DNA of 39,389 nucleotides from Candidatus Dormiibacterota bacterium (GCA_027306655.1 DAHUZL010000111.1:1-39389), one strand, 5' to 3'; positions 26,938 through 38,500 are shown, counted from the stretch's first letter. Program-made: numbers and translations. The notes: generated by a model from the letters alone, not told the origin.

Positions 26938-28079
26938 GGCTGGCTTGCGCGAGCGGGCGGCGGTGGCGCGCCCGCTCCACCACCCCCACCAGCTGCTCCA
27001 GGCTGTCCAGGGTGTGCACCGGGTGGAGGAGGTCCACGTGCGGCAGCGCCGCCCGCATCCCCTGGGTGACCGGGGCGAAGTCGGGGTCGCCCATCAGCGG
27101 GTTGCACCACACGAGCCGCCAGCTGGACCGGCGCAGGCGCTGGAGGGCTGCCGCCAGCCGCTCCGGGCTCCCGGTCTCCCAGCCGTCGCTGATCACCAGC
27201 GTGACCGGCCCGTGGCTCAGCACCCGTGGGCCCCAGCGGATCAGCAGCTCGTGGAGGGCGTCCCCGATCCGGGTGCCCCCGGCCCAGCCCGGCGCTGCGC
27301 CGCCGACGGCGGCGAGCGCCCGGCTCGGGTCACGATCGCGGAGCTGGTGGGTGACCCGGTTCAGGCGCGTACTGAAGACGAAGGTCTCCACGCCGCCGGG
27401 CCCCTGCTGGAGGGCGTGGCAGAACCGGAGCAGGATCCGGGTGTACCGCTCCATCGACCCGCTGGTGTCGCACAGGACCAGCAGCGGACGGCGGCGCACG
27501 CTCGGGCGCGCCCGGACCAGCCGCAGCCACTCGCCCCCCGATCGCAGCGCCAGCCGCTGGCTTCCCGGCCAGTCGATGCGGGAGCCGTGGGGCCCGCGGC
27601 GCCGGCGGCGGCCGGGCCGCTCCGGGGCGCAGGTGGCGAGGGCGGCCACCGCCCCCGCCAGCTCGGTCAGCTCGGCCGGGCTGCAGTGGCCGAAGTCGAC
27701 CGCCCGGAGGCCAGGGTCCGCGCTCGGCTCGAGCCGGTGCTCGCGCCGGGCCCGTGGGGGCAGGTCGTCCCGGGGACCCCCCTCCCCGCCCACCGCCGGG
27801 TGGAGGCGGACACCGCCGTCCGTCGGGACGCCGGACGCCGGCGGGGCGGAGGGCGGGCGGCCCCACCACGTCGCGAACACCCGGTCGAAGAGGTCGAGGT
27901 CGGCGTGGGCATGGCACCAGCAGCAGCGCAGGGCACAGGCCAGCCTCCCCGGATCGCCCACCCCCACGGCCGCCGCCGCGCGCAACCCCAGGAGGGTGTC
28001 TCCCGGCCCGACCGCGATCCCCGCCTTCCGGAGGCGGCGGGCGAGTACGACCAGCTGTCCGGCGAGCCCTCCGCCCCCG

Positions 28080-28093
<14 letters not shown>
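26873..28093 (-). CDS. coxE: VWA domain protein, CoxE-like
   Basis: LVLCDTSGSMERYTRILLRFCHAL (MIDAS DxSxS), FSTRLNRVTHQL, GGTRIGDALHELL, ISDGWETG; adjacent to a MoxR-type ATPase. Confidence 0.88.
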
Positions 28094-28985
<892 letters not shown>

Positions 28986-29006
28986 CGCCGCCCAGGCCGC
29001 CGCCCC

Positions 29007-29816
29007 TCAGGCGGCGGCCTGCTCCAGCGCCCGGCGGGTCAGGACCCGGGCCAGGTGGCGGCGGTAGTCGCTGCTGGCGCGGAGGTCGCTGGGCGGGGTG
29101 AGCCCCTCCGCCGCCTGCAGGGCGGCCTCTGCCATCGTCCGACCCTCGGCCAAGGCCGCCTCCGCCGCCCGCGCCCGCATCGGGGTGGGGCCGCAGTTGG
29201 TGAGGCCGAGGCGCCAGCCCCCGTCGCTCTGCTGCACTGCCGCCCCGACGATCGCCCAGTCGCAGCGACGGCGGCGGAACTTGATGTACCGGTGGGGGCC
29301 CGCGGCCACCGGGAAGGTCACCTCCCGGATCACCTCGTCGGGCTGCAGCGGGGTGGTGAAGAGGTGCTGGAAGAAGTCGCGGGCCGGGTGCGAGCCGTGG
29401 GTGGTGACGATCTCCGCGTCCAGCATCAGGGCCAGGGTGGGATAGTCGCCGGCCGGGTCGGCATGGGCGATCACGCCGCCCAGGGTGCCGCGCGCCCGCA
29501 CCTGCTGGTCGCCCACCTCCGCCGCCATCTCGGCCAGCAGCGGCAGCGCGCGCCGCACCACCTCGGAGCGGGCCAGCGCGGCGTGGCGGACCAGGGCGCC
29601 GATGCGGAGCCGGTCGCCGTCCACCCGGATGGTGTCGAGTCCGGGCACCCGACCGATGTCGACCAGGGCCGAGGGCTGGGCGAGGCGCAGCCGCATCAGC
29701 GGGATGAGGCTGTGGCCGCCCGCCAGCACCTTGGCCTCCGGCCCCAGCTCCCCAAGCCACCGGGTCGCCTCGTCGAGGTCGTGGGCGCGACGGTAGTCGA
29801 AGCTGGCCGGGATCAT
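29007..29816 (-). CDS. coxM: Molybdenum hydroxylase FAD-binding (medium) subunit, CoxM-like
   Basis: AKVLAGGHSLIPLMRLRLAQPSALVDIGRV and ARGTLGGVIAHADPAGDYPTLALML FAD-binding motifs. Confidence 0.93.
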   Translation of the reverse strand: MIPASFDYRRAHDLDEATRWLGELGPEAKVLAGGHSLIPLMRLRLAQPSALVDIGRVPGLDTIRVDGDRLRIGALVRHAALARSEVVRRALPLLAEMAAEVGDQQVRARGTLGGVIAHADPAGDYPTLALMLDAEIVTTHGSHPARDFFQHLFTTPLQPDEVIREVTFPVAAGPHRYIKFRRRRCDWAIVGAAVQQSDGGWRLGLTNCGPTPMRARAAEAALAEGRTMAEAALQAAEGLTPPSDLRASSDYRRHLARVLTRRALEQAAA

Positions 29817-32161
29817 GGGCGTCGGACCTCCTGCAGCTGCTGCCAGAGCCGGTCGGGGCTGGCCGGCATGTCGACGTGGCGGATGCCGAGGGGCTGGAGG
29901 GCATCGCAGATGGCGTTGATGACGGCGACGCTGGCGGCGATAGTCCCCGCCTCGCCCACCCCCTTCACCCCCAGCTCGTTGGTGGGGCTCGGCGTCACCT
30001 GCCGGCTGCACTCGGGAACCGGCAGCTCGCTCATGGTGGGGACCAGGTAGTCGAGCAGGGTGCCCGTCCGCAGCTGTCCGGAGTCGGGGTCGTAGACCAC
30101 CTCCTCGAAGAGCGCCTGCGCGATCCCCTGGGCGATCCCGCCCTGAACCTGACCCTCCACGATCATGGGGTTGATGACGGTGCCGCAGTCGTCGACCGCG
30201 ACGTAGCGCTCGATCGTCACCTGGCCGGTGTCAGGGTCGACCTCCACCACGCACACATGGGCGCCGAAGGGCCAGACGAAGTTGGCGGGGTCGAAGTAGT
30301 GGACCGCCTCCAGGCCCTGCTCCATCCCACTGGGCAGGTTGGCCCCGTAGGCGGCGAGCGCCACCTCCTGGAAGCTCCTGGAGCTGGCCGGGCTGCCGCG
30401 GACGGCGAAGCGCCCGCGCTCGACCAGGACGTCCGCCTCCGCCGCCTCCAGCAGGTGGGCGGCCAGCCGCCGGGCCTTCTCGCGCACCAGCAGGCTGGCG
30501 CCGCGCACCGCCATCCCGCCCACCGAGAGGCTGCGACTGCCGTAGGTGCCGTACCCGAAGCCGGTGCCCTCATCGGTGTCGCCGTGGTGCAGCTCGACCT
30601 GCTCCATCGGGACGCCGAGGGTGTCGGCGACGATCTGGGCGAAGGTGGTGTCGTGCCCCTGACCGTGGGCGTGGGTGCCGACGTACACGGCGACCGAGCC
30701 GGTGGGGAAGACCCGCACCTGGGCCCCCTCCACCAGCGCGATCCCGCCGGTGGCGCCGGCGGTCGGCGCGCTGGGGCCGAAGCCGCAGATCTCGACGTAG
30801 GTGGAGAGGCCGATGCCGAGGTACCGCCCGGCCGCCCGCCCCTCGGCCTGGCGGCGGCGCAGGCTTGGGTAGTCGACCGCGGCCAGGGCCAGGTCCAGGC
30901 TGCCGTGGTAGTTGCCGGAGTCGTAGACGAAGCCGAAGGGATTGGTGAAGGGGAAGGCGGTGACGAAGTTGCGGCGGCGGACCTCGGCCTGGTCCATCCC
31001 CAGCTCGCGGGCGACCAGGTCCACCATCCGCTCGACGAGGTGGGTGCCCTCGGGACGCCCGGCGCCGCGGTAGGGGTCGGTCGGGACCCGGTTGGTGAGG
31101 ACGCCGATCGTGCGGCCCTCGACGCCGCGCCATCGGTACGCCCCCGGCGCCATGTACACGGCGACCGCCTGGAAGGCGCCGAAGGTGCCGCAGTAGGCGC
31201 CGACGTCGAGCGTCTGGGTGAGGCGCATGCCGAGCAGGGTGCCGTCGCGCCTCACCGCCACGTCGGCCTCGAAGACCTGACCCCGGCCGTGGGTGGTCCC
31301 CGCCATCGCCTCGGTCCGGGTCTCCACCCACTTGACCGGACGGCCCACCAGCTTGGCCGCCGCCGGCACCAGGTAGTCCTCGGGATAGGGGCTGATCTTG
31401 CTGCCGAACCCGCCGCCGACATCCCGGGAGACGACCCGCACCTGGGTCTCCGCCATCTGCAGCGCCTGGCTCACGAAGAGGCGGATGAAATGCGGATTCT
31501 GGCTCCCCAGCCAGATCGTCATCCGCTCGTCGTAGGGGTCGTGCTCGGCCACCACCACCCGCCCCTCGATCGGTGTGGGGGCCAGCCGCTGCTGCACGAT
31601 CCGCCCGTGGACGACCAGCTCCGCGTCCGCGAAGGCCCCGGCGACGTCGCCGCCGGTGTAGGTGACGTCCCAGCAGACGTTGTCGGGGGCGCCGGCATGG
31701 GCCCGCGGGCCGGCGGGATCGAGGGCGGCGATCGGGTCGACCACCGCCGGCAGCGGCTCGTAGTCCACCACCACCCACTCCGCCGCGTCTACGGCGGCGG
31801 CCCGGTCGCGGGCCACCACCACCGCGACCGGCTCGCCCTGGTAGACGACCTCCTCGGTGGCGATCGGGAACCGCTCCGGGACCTGGCGCTTCTCGGCCAC
31901 GAAGGACGGGGTGACCGGCATCGCCCCGTGCAGGACAGAGCGGAAGTCGGCGGCGGTCAGCACCCGCAGGACGTCGGGGTGGGCCGCCGCCCGGGCAGTG
32001 TCGATCGAGCGGATCCGGGCGTGCGGGTGCGGGCTCCGCACCACCTGGAGGACGCAGCACCCCCGCGGGCTGCGGTCGTCGGTGAAGCGGCCGTGGCCGG
32101 TGACGAGGCGCGGGTCCTCGCGGCGCTGGATCCGGGCGCCGATGAGCTGGGTGACGGCCAT
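29813..32161 (-). CDS. coxL: Molybdenum hydroxylase large subunit, form II CoxL-like aerobic CO dehydrogenase family
   Basis: GDVGGGFGSK, active-site loop DPYRGAGRPEGTHLVER (31055-31075) instead of form I AYxCSFR, GVKGVGEAGTI C-terminal motif. Confidence 0.92.
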   Translation of the reverse strand: MAVTQLIGARIQRREDPRLVTGHGRFTDDRSPRGCCVLQVVRSPHPHARIRSIDTARAAAHPDVLRVLTAADFRSVLHGAMPVTPSFVAEKRQVPERFPIATEEVVYQGEPVAVVVARDRAAAVDAAEWVVVDYEPLPAVVDPIAALDPAGPRAHAGAPDNVCWDVTYTGGDVAGAFADAELVVHGRIVQQRLAPTPIEGRVVVAEHDPYDERMTIWLGSQNPHFIRLFVSQALQMAETQVRVVSRDVGGGFGSKISPYPEDYLVPAAAKLVGRPVKWVETRTEAMAGTTHGRGQVFEADVAVRRDGTLLGMRLTQTLDVGAYCGTFGAFQAVAVYMAPGAYRWRGVEGRTIGVLTNRVPTDPYRGAGRPEGTHLVERMVDLVARELGMDQAEVRRRNFVTAFPFTNPFGFVYDSGNYHGSLDLALAAVDYPSLRRRQAEGRAAGRYLGIGLSTYVEICGFGPSAPTAGATGGIALVEGAQVRVFPTGSVAVYVGTHAHGQGHDTTFAQIVADTLGVPMEQVELHHGDTDEGTGFGYGTYGSRSLSVGGMAVRGASLLVREKARRLAAHLLEAAEADVLVERGRFAVRGSPASSRSFQEVALAAYGANLPSGMEQGLEAVHYFDPANFVWPFGAHVCVVEVDPDTGQVTIERYVAVDDCGTVINPMIVEGQVQGGIAQGIAQALFEEVVYDPDSGQLRTGTLLDYLVPTMSELPVPECSRQVTPSPTNELGVKGVGEAGTIAASVAVINAICDALQPLGIRHVDMPASPDRLWQQLQEVRRP

Positions 32162-32165
32162 GGCC

Positions 32166-32696
<531 letters not shown>

Positions 32697-32986
32697 GCCG
32701 TCCCTCCGCGGTGAGCCCACGACCGATCCCGCCGCTCCGGTCCCGGCCGACCCGGGGCCGTGAGCCGCCCATCCTCCGGGCCGAGTATCGCGCCCGCGAA
32801 GCCGGTCCGCAAGCGGGGGTCGTGGCGGCGGCCCCGTCACCCTTGGCAGCGGGTGCGCGGGCCGCTACCCTGGGGGGACCGGCGACGGGGGCGCCTCGGC
32901 TGCCGGGGCGTCCGGGGCGTGTGCCGGGGCGCGCGGATCGTCGGGCGCGGTGCCGTGCGGGCCGCGCCGCTCCCGGAGGTGGTGCC

Positions 32987-34189
32987 GTGACCGCGACCGT
33001 CGCCGACCCCCTCGCCCTGGGCACGCTGCCGCCGGCAATGCCGGCGTTCGTCATCCGGCCCGAGACGGAGGGGGAGCCGGAGCAGGCGATGCGCCTGGAG
33101 GAGGTCCCCACCCCCGAGCCCGGCCCCGACGACGTCATCGTCCGGGTGATGGCGGCGGGCGTCAACTACAACGGGGTGTGGGCCGCCCTGGGCGAGCCGG
33201 TCTCGGTGTTCAAGATCCACCAGGAGCCCTTCCACATCGCCGGCTCGGATGCCAGCGGGGTCGTCTGGCGGGTGGGGGCCAACGTCCGCCGCTGGCAACC
33301 CGGGGACGAGGTGGTGGTCCACTGCAACCAGTCGTGCGGCCAATGCCCGGAGTGCAACGGGCTGGACCCGATGGCGTGCAGCGAGCAGCGGATCTGGGGG
33401 TACGAGACCTCGTGGGGCTCATTCGGCCAGTTCTGCCGGGTCCAGGCGCAGCAGCTGCTGCCCAAGCCCCGCCACCTCACCTGGGAGGAGGCCGCCTCCT
33501 ACGGCCTCGTCTACTTCACCGCCTACCGGATGCTGGTCGACCGGGCTCGGATCCGGGCCGGCCAGAACGTCCTGGTCTGGGGCGGCGGGGGCGGTCTGGG
33601 CTCGATGGCGGTGCAGATCTGCCGTCTCTACTCCGCCAATGCGATCGCGGTCGTCTCCTCCGACGAGAAGGCGGCCCTCACCCGCGCCCTGGGGGCGACC
33701 GCGGCGATCAATCGCAGCGAGTTCGACCTGGTGAAGCGCCCATCGGAGACGGCTGAGCAGGGCCGCCACCGGGTCGCCGAGATGCGCCGCTTCGGCAAGC
33801 GCATCCGCGAGCTCACCGGGGGCCGTGACGTCGACATCGTCTTCGAGCACGTCGGCTCGGCCACCTTTCCGACCTCCGTCTTCGTCTGCTCCCGATTCGG
33901 CCAGGTGGTGATCTGCGGCGCCACCGCCGGCTACAACCTGGAGTTCGACGTCCGCTACCTGTGGATGCGCCAGAAGTCGATCATCGGCTCCCATTTCGCC
34001 AACGCCTACCAATGCCAGCAGGCCAACGAGCTCGTCATCCAGCGCAAGATCCAGCCGGTGGTGGGCGACGTCTTCCCCTTTGCGGACATCCCCCGAGCCC
34101 ATCAGGTGATGCGCCACAACCAGCACGCCGGCAAGATGGTGATCCTGGTCGGCGCCGCCCGGCGCGGGACCGGCGCCCATGGCGGCTGA
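32987..34189 (+). CDS. ccr: Crotonyl-CoA carboxylase/reductase
   Basis: AAGVNYNGVWAALGEPVSVF, HCNQSCGQCPECNGLDPMACSEQRIWGYETSWGSFGQFCRVQAQQLLPKP, ASYGLVYFTAYRML, VLVWGGGGGLGSMAVQICRLYSANAIAVVSSDEK - Ccr-type MDR signature. GTG start with GGAGGTGG RBS. Confidence 0.9.
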   Translation: MTATVADPLALGTLPPAMPAFVIRPETEGEPEQAMRLEEVPTPEPGPDDVIVRVMAAGVNYNGVWAALGEPVSVFKIHQEPFHIAGSDASGVVWRVGANVRRWQPGDEVVVHCNQSCGQCPECNGLDPMACSEQRIWGYETSWGSFGQFCRVQAQQLLPKPRHLTWEEAASYGLVYFTAYRMLVDRARIRAGQNVLVWGGGGGLGSMAVQICRLYSANAIAVVSSDEKAALTRALGATAAINRSEFDLVKRPSETAEQGRHRVAEMRRFGKRIRELTGGRDVDIVFEHVGSATFPTSVFVCSRFGQVVICGATAGYNLEFDVRYLWMRQKSIIGSHFANAYQCQQANELVIQRKIQPVVGDVFPFADIPRAHQVMRHNQHAGKMVILVGAARRGTGAHGG

Positions 34190-35906
34190 GGTCGTGGGCG
34201 CCGCCCCCGGGGCCGGCCCGGGCGCACCGGCGGACGGGGAGGGTCAGCTGGCGGAGGATCGGGCCGCCTGGGCCGCCGGCCCCCTCGCCGCGGCCCAGGC
34301 CCGGGGGGAGCGCCGGGAGGCCTTCTGGACCCCGTCGGGCCTGCCGATCCTCCCCTGCTACACGCCGCTCGATGTCGCCCCCGGCCGCCACCGCGCCCGC
34401 GTCGGGCTCCCCGGCCAGCCTCCCTACACTCGCGGCCTGCGCGCCAACGGCTACCGGGGGCGTCCCTGGAGCATCCGCCAGTACGCTGGCTACGGGACCG
34501 GGGCGGAGACCAGTCGGCGCTTCCGCTTCCTCCTCGCGGAGGGTCAGACCGGGCTCTCGCTGGCCTTCGACCTCCCCACCCAGATGGGGCTGGACTCCGA
34601 TGACGCCCGCTCGCGCGGCGAGGTCGGCCGGCTCGGGGTGGCCGTCGACACCGTCGACGACCTCGCCGGCTGCTTCGAGGGGATCCCGATCGGGGCGGTC
34701 AGCACCTCGATGACGATCAACGCGCCGGCGGCGGTGCTGGTGGCGATGTACGCGGTGGCGGCCGAGGCCCAGGGGGTGGAGCCGGCCCAGCTGCAGGGCA
34801 CCGTCCAGAACGACGTGCTGAAGGAGTATGTCGCCCGGGGAACCTACATCTTCCCGCCCCGGCCCTCGCTGCGGCTGGCCGCCGACCTCGTCTGCTGGTG
34901 CGCCCGGTCGGCGCCGCGCTTCAACCCCATCTCCGTCTCCGGCTACCACCTCCGCGAGGCGGGCAGCACCGCGGTCCAGGAGATGGCCTTCGCGCTCGCC
35001 AACGCTTGTGCCTACGTCGACGCGGTGCGGGAGCGCGGGCTCGCCGTTGACGACTTCGCCCCGCGCCTCTCCTGGATCTTCAACACCCACAGCCATCTCT
35101 TCGAGGAGGTGGCCAAGTTCCGGGCCCTGCGCCGGATCTGGTGCGCCTTGATGCGGGATCGGTACGGGGCCCGGGACCCGGCCTCCTGGCAGCTGCGCAC
35201 GCACACCCAGACGGGGGGATCGGTGCTCACCGCCCAGGAGCCCCTCACCAACATCGTCCGGGCCGCCTACCAGGCGCTGGCCGCGGTCCTCGGCGGGGTG
35301 CAGTCGCTGGCCCTGTCCTGCTACGACGAGGCGCTCGGGATCCCCTCGGAGGCGGCCCAGCTGCTGGCCGTCCGCACCCAGCAGGTCCTGCTTGAGGAGA
35401 CCGGGGCGGCGGATACCGCGGACCCGCTGGCGGGGTCCTACGTGATCGAGGCCCTCACCGACCAGCTGGAGGCGCGGGCCCTGGCGCTGCTCGGGGAGGT
35501 GGAGGCCCGCGGCGGAGCGGTCGCCTGCATCGAGAGCGGCTGGATGCAGGGGGAGATCCAGGAGGAGGCGGTGCGGGCCGAGCGCGAGCTCGCCACCGGG
35601 GAGCGGCGGGTGGTGGGGCTCAACGTCGCGGTTGCCAGGGGGGGCGGTGGCGCCGCCACATCCGACTTCCGGGTCGACCCTGCCATCGAGCCGCAGCAAC
35701 GAGCGCGACTCCGGCAGGCGCGCGCCGACCGCGCCGCCGGGCCGGTGACGGACGCCCTGGGCCGGCTCGAGGCGGCCGCCCGCGATCCGGGGGCGGACCT
35801 GATGCCGCCCATCCTCGAGGCGGTGCGGCGGCGCGCGACGGTGGGTGAGGTCTGCCGGGTGCTGGCCCTTGTCTTCGGCCGCTACCGTGCCCCGGCCGTG
35901 ATCTGA
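34179..35906 (+). CDS. Acyl-CoA mutase large (catalytic) subunit, methylmalonyl-/ethylmalonyl-CoA mutase family, without B12-binding domain
   Basis: RQYAGYGTGAETSRRFRFLL, GLSLAFDLPTQMGLDSDD, STSMTINAPAAVLVAMY, GTVQNDVLKEYVARGTYIFPP, ISVSGYHLREAGSTAVQEMAFALA; ends without the DxHxxG cobalamin domain. Confidence 0.9.
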   Translation: MAAEVVGAAPGAGPGAPADGEGQLAEDRAAWAAGPLAAAQARGERREAFWTPSGLPILPCYTPLDVAPGRHRARVGLPGQPPYTRGLRANGYRGRPWSIRQYAGYGTGAETSRRFRFLLAEGQTGLSLAFDLPTQMGLDSDDARSRGEVGRLGVAVDTVDDLAGCFEGIPIGAVSTSMTINAPAAVLVAMYAVAAEAQGVEPAQLQGTVQNDVLKEYVARGTYIFPPRPSLRLAADLVCWCARSAPRFNPISVSGYHLREAGSTAVQEMAFALANACAYVDAVRERGLAVDDFAPRLSWIFNTHSHLFEEVAKFRALRRIWCALMRDRYGARDPASWQLRTHTQTGGSVLTAQEPLTNIVRAAYQALAAVLGGVQSLALSCYDEALGIPSEAAQLLAVRTQQVLLEETGAADTADPLAGSYVIEALTDQLEARALALLGEVEARGGAVACIESGWMQGEIQEEAVRAERELATGERRVVGLNVAVARGGGGAATSDFRVDPAIEPQQRARLRQARADRAAGPVTDALGRLEAAARDPGADLMPPILEAVRRRATVGEVCRVLALVFGRYRAPAVI

Positions 35907-35914
35907 GCGGGCCG

Positions 35915-37069
35915 ATGGCCGCCGCCGTGACCGACGAGCAGGCGGCGATCGTCGCCACCGTCCGCGACTTCGTCGAGCGGGAGGTGATCCCGACCGCCTC
36001 CGAGCTGGAGCGCGAGGACGTCTTCCCCGACGCGATCGTGGCCGGGATGCGCGCCCTCGGCCTCTTCGGGCTCACCATCCCGGAGGCCTACGGCGGCGCC
36101 GGGCTCGACCTGGTCACCTACGCCCTCGTGGTCGAGGAGCTGGCCCGCGGGTGGATGTCGGTGGCCGGGATCCTCAACACCCATGTGATCACGGCCCACC
36201 TGATCACCGCCTTCGGCACCGCGGCCCAGCGGCAGCGCTTCCTGCCCCGGCTGGCGTCGGCGGAGCTGCGCGCCGGGTTCAGCATGAGCGAGCCCGGTGG
36301 GGGCAGCGACGTGCAGGCGATCCGCACCCGGGCGGAGCGCCGCGGCGATGCGTACGTCGTCAACGGGACCAAGATGTGGGCCACCAACGGCGCCCGCGCC
36401 GGGTTGGTGGCGACCCTGGTCCGGACCGCCACCGACATCGAGCCCTCCCACCGCCAGCTCTCCTGCCTGCTCTGCGAGAAGGGGCCCGGGTTCGAGGCCG
36501 GCCGCTCCATCGGCAAGCTCGGCTACAAAGGCGTGGAGACCACCGAGCTCCTGTTCCGCGACAACCGCCAGCCGGCCCACAACCTGCTCGGCGGTGAGGA
36601 GGGCCAGGGCTTCCGTCAGATGATGTCGGGGATCGAGGTGGGACGGATCAACGTCGCCGCCCGCGCCGTCGGGGTCGCCCGCGCGGCCTTCGAGCACGCC
36701 CTCCGCTATGCGCGCGAGCGACGCACCTTCGGCCGTCCGATCGCCGAGCACCAGGCGATCCAGTTCAAGCTCGCCGACATGGCGACCAAGATCGAGGCGG
36801 CGCGGCTGCTCACCCACCGGGCGGCGGCGCGCAAGCAGGAGGGCCGGCGCAGCGACGTGGCGGCGGGGATGGCCAAGCTGTTCGCGTCCGAAGCCTGCCA
36901 GGAGGTGGTGCTGGAGGCGATGCGGATCTTCGGGGGGTACGGGTACAGCACCGAGTACCCGATCGAGCGGCTCTACCGGGACGCGCCCCTGCTCATCGTC
37001 GGCGAGGGAACCAACGAGATCCAGCGCCTGATCATCGCCCGCGGGCTGCTCGCGGGGGCGGATGACTGA
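35915..37069 (+). CDS. Acyl-CoA dehydrogenase (candidate methylsuccinyl-CoA dehydrogenase)
   Basis: GFSMSEPGGGSDVQAIRTRAERRGDAYVVNGTKMWATNGARA, RRTFGRPIAEHQAIQFKLADMA, RIFGGYGYSTEYPIERLYRDAPLLIVGEGTNEIQRLIIAR. Confidence 0.92.
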   Translation: MAAAVTDEQAAIVATVRDFVEREVIPTASELEREDVFPDAIVAGMRALGLFGLTIPEAYGGAGLDLVTYALVVEELARGWMSVAGILNTHVITAHLITAFGTAAQRQRFLPRLASAELRAGFSMSEPGGGSDVQAIRTRAERRGDAYVVNGTKMWATNGARAGLVATLVRTATDIEPSHRQLSCLLCEKGPGFEAGRSIGKLGYKGVETTELLFRDNRQPAHNLLGGEEGQGFRQMMSGIEVGRINVAARAVGVARAAFEHALRYARERRTFGRPIAEHQAIQFKLADMATKIEAARLLTHRAAARKQEGRRSDVAAGMAKLFASEACQEVVLEAMRIFGGYGYSTEYPIERLYRDAPLLIVGEGTNEIQRLIIARGLLAGADD

Positions 37070-37206
37070 CGCCGATCCCCTCGCCGCCAGGGTTGGGGTG
37101 GCCGTGCGTGGCACAGCCGTCACCGATCACGGACGCGGATGGAGCCGATCGCGACACCGATCTGGTAGCCGGGCCCGGTCCGACCGGGCCATAATCCCCT
37201 GGTCCT

Positions 37207-37548
37207 ATGCAGGCCGACACGGACGGGCCCGAACGGCGCCAGTTCCTGCGGCGCCTCGACGACATCCTCGAAGCGCTGGAGCAGCTGAACCTCCAGGAGC
37301 GCCCCCAGCTCCCGGAGGCGGTGCGGCGGTCCCTGTTGGCACAGGGGATCGTCTTCGACGACGCGCCCGACGTTCGGGCGCTGATCGAGCGGGTGTGGCG
37401 CAAGCAGGAGCCCTACCTGCTCCGGCTCGGGCCGGAGCGGCGGTCCGCCACGTCCCGCCGGGGTGGGGTCCGGCGACCGCCGCGGCACCAGGTGGTCGAG
37501 GGCATCCTCCGCCAGCTCGCCGAACCGCCGCGCCCGGCCCGCTCCTAG
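37207..37548 (+). CDS. Hypothetical protein (113 aa)
   Basis: ORF with an ATG start 11 nt after a CATAAT element; no family recognised. Confidence 0.5.
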   Translation: MQADTDGPERRQFLRRLDDILEALEQLNLQERPQLPEAVRRSLLAQGIVFDDAPDVRALIERVWRKQEPYLLRLGPERRSATSRRGGVRRPPRHQVVEGILRQLAEPPRPARS

Positions 37549-37573
37549 CCGGCGGAACGGGGCCGGGCCGGGC

Positions 37574-38497
37574 GTGACCGCGGACGACAGGGCCGATCGC
37601 CCCCCCGCCCTGGAGGAGCGCTACCTCGCGCTCCCGCACGGCCGCGTCTTCACCCGCAGCGTGGGGGCGGGCGGCGTGCCGCTGCTCTGCCTCCACGGCG
37701 GACCGGGCTCCCCCCACGACTATCTGGAGGCCCTGGAGGGGCTGGCCGACCAGCGTCGGGTGGTCTTCTACGACCAGCTCGGCTGCGGACGCTCCGACCG
37801 CCCCGACAATCCCGAGCTCTGGACGGTGGAGTACTTCGTCGGCGAGCTGGCCCAGGTCCGCGAGCAGCTGGGGCTGGAGCGCTGCCATCTCTTCGGCAGC
37901 TCCTGGGGCGGGATGCTGGCGATGGCCGCCGTCCTCGACGGCGCCCGCCCGCCGCTGAGCCTGGTCCTGGCCAGCAGCCCGGCCAGCATTCCCCGCTGGA
38001 TCGCGGACTGCAACCGGCTGCGGGCCGAGCTGCCCGACGACGTCCGCGCCACCCTCGACCACCACGAGGCGACCGGGCACACCCTCTGCCCCGAATACCA
38101 GGGCGCGGTCGCCGCCTTCTACCGGCGCCACCTGTGCCGGCTGCAGCCCTGGCCGGCGGGCTTGGAGCGCAGCCTCGCCGGGATGGGGGTGCAGGTGTAC
38201 GAGACCATGAACGGCCCCAACGAGTTCACCACCACCGGGCGGCTGCGGGCGTTCGACGTCACCGACCGTCTCCCCGAGATCCGGCTTCCCACCCTCATCA
38301 CCGGGGGGCGCCACGACGAGTGCCGTCCCGAGCATCTGGCGGCGATGCAGCGCCTGATCCCGGGCGCCGAGCTGGTCATCTTCGAGCACAGCGCCCACCT
38401 CGCCTTCGCCGAGGAGACCGACCGCTACCTGGAGGTGGTGGCGCGCTTCCTGCATCGGGTCGAGGCCACCCTCGGCGGCGCGGCCGCCGCGGGCTGA
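37574..38497 (+). CDS. Proline iminopeptidase-type alpha/beta hydrolase (S33)
   Basis: LLCLHGGPGSPHDYLEAL, VVFYDQLGCGRSDRP, LFGSSWGGMLAMA (GxSxGG), RHDECRPEH, FEHSAHLAFAEE. Confidence 0.9.
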   Translation: MTADDRADRPPALEERYLALPHGRVFTRSVGAGGVPLLCLHGGPGSPHDYLEALEGLADQRRVVFYDQLGCGRSDRPDNPELWTVEYFVGELAQVREQLGLERCHLFGSSWGGMLAMAAVLDGARPPLSLVLASSPASIPRWIADCNRLRAELPDDVRATLDHHEATGHTLCPEYQGAVAAFYRRHLCRLQPWPAGLERSLAGMGVQVYETMNGPNEFTTTGRLRAFDVTDRLPEIRLPTLITGGRHDECRPEHLAAMQRLIPGAELVIFEHSAHLAFAEETDRYLEVVARFLHRVEATLGGAAAAG

Positions 38498-38500
38498 GTC

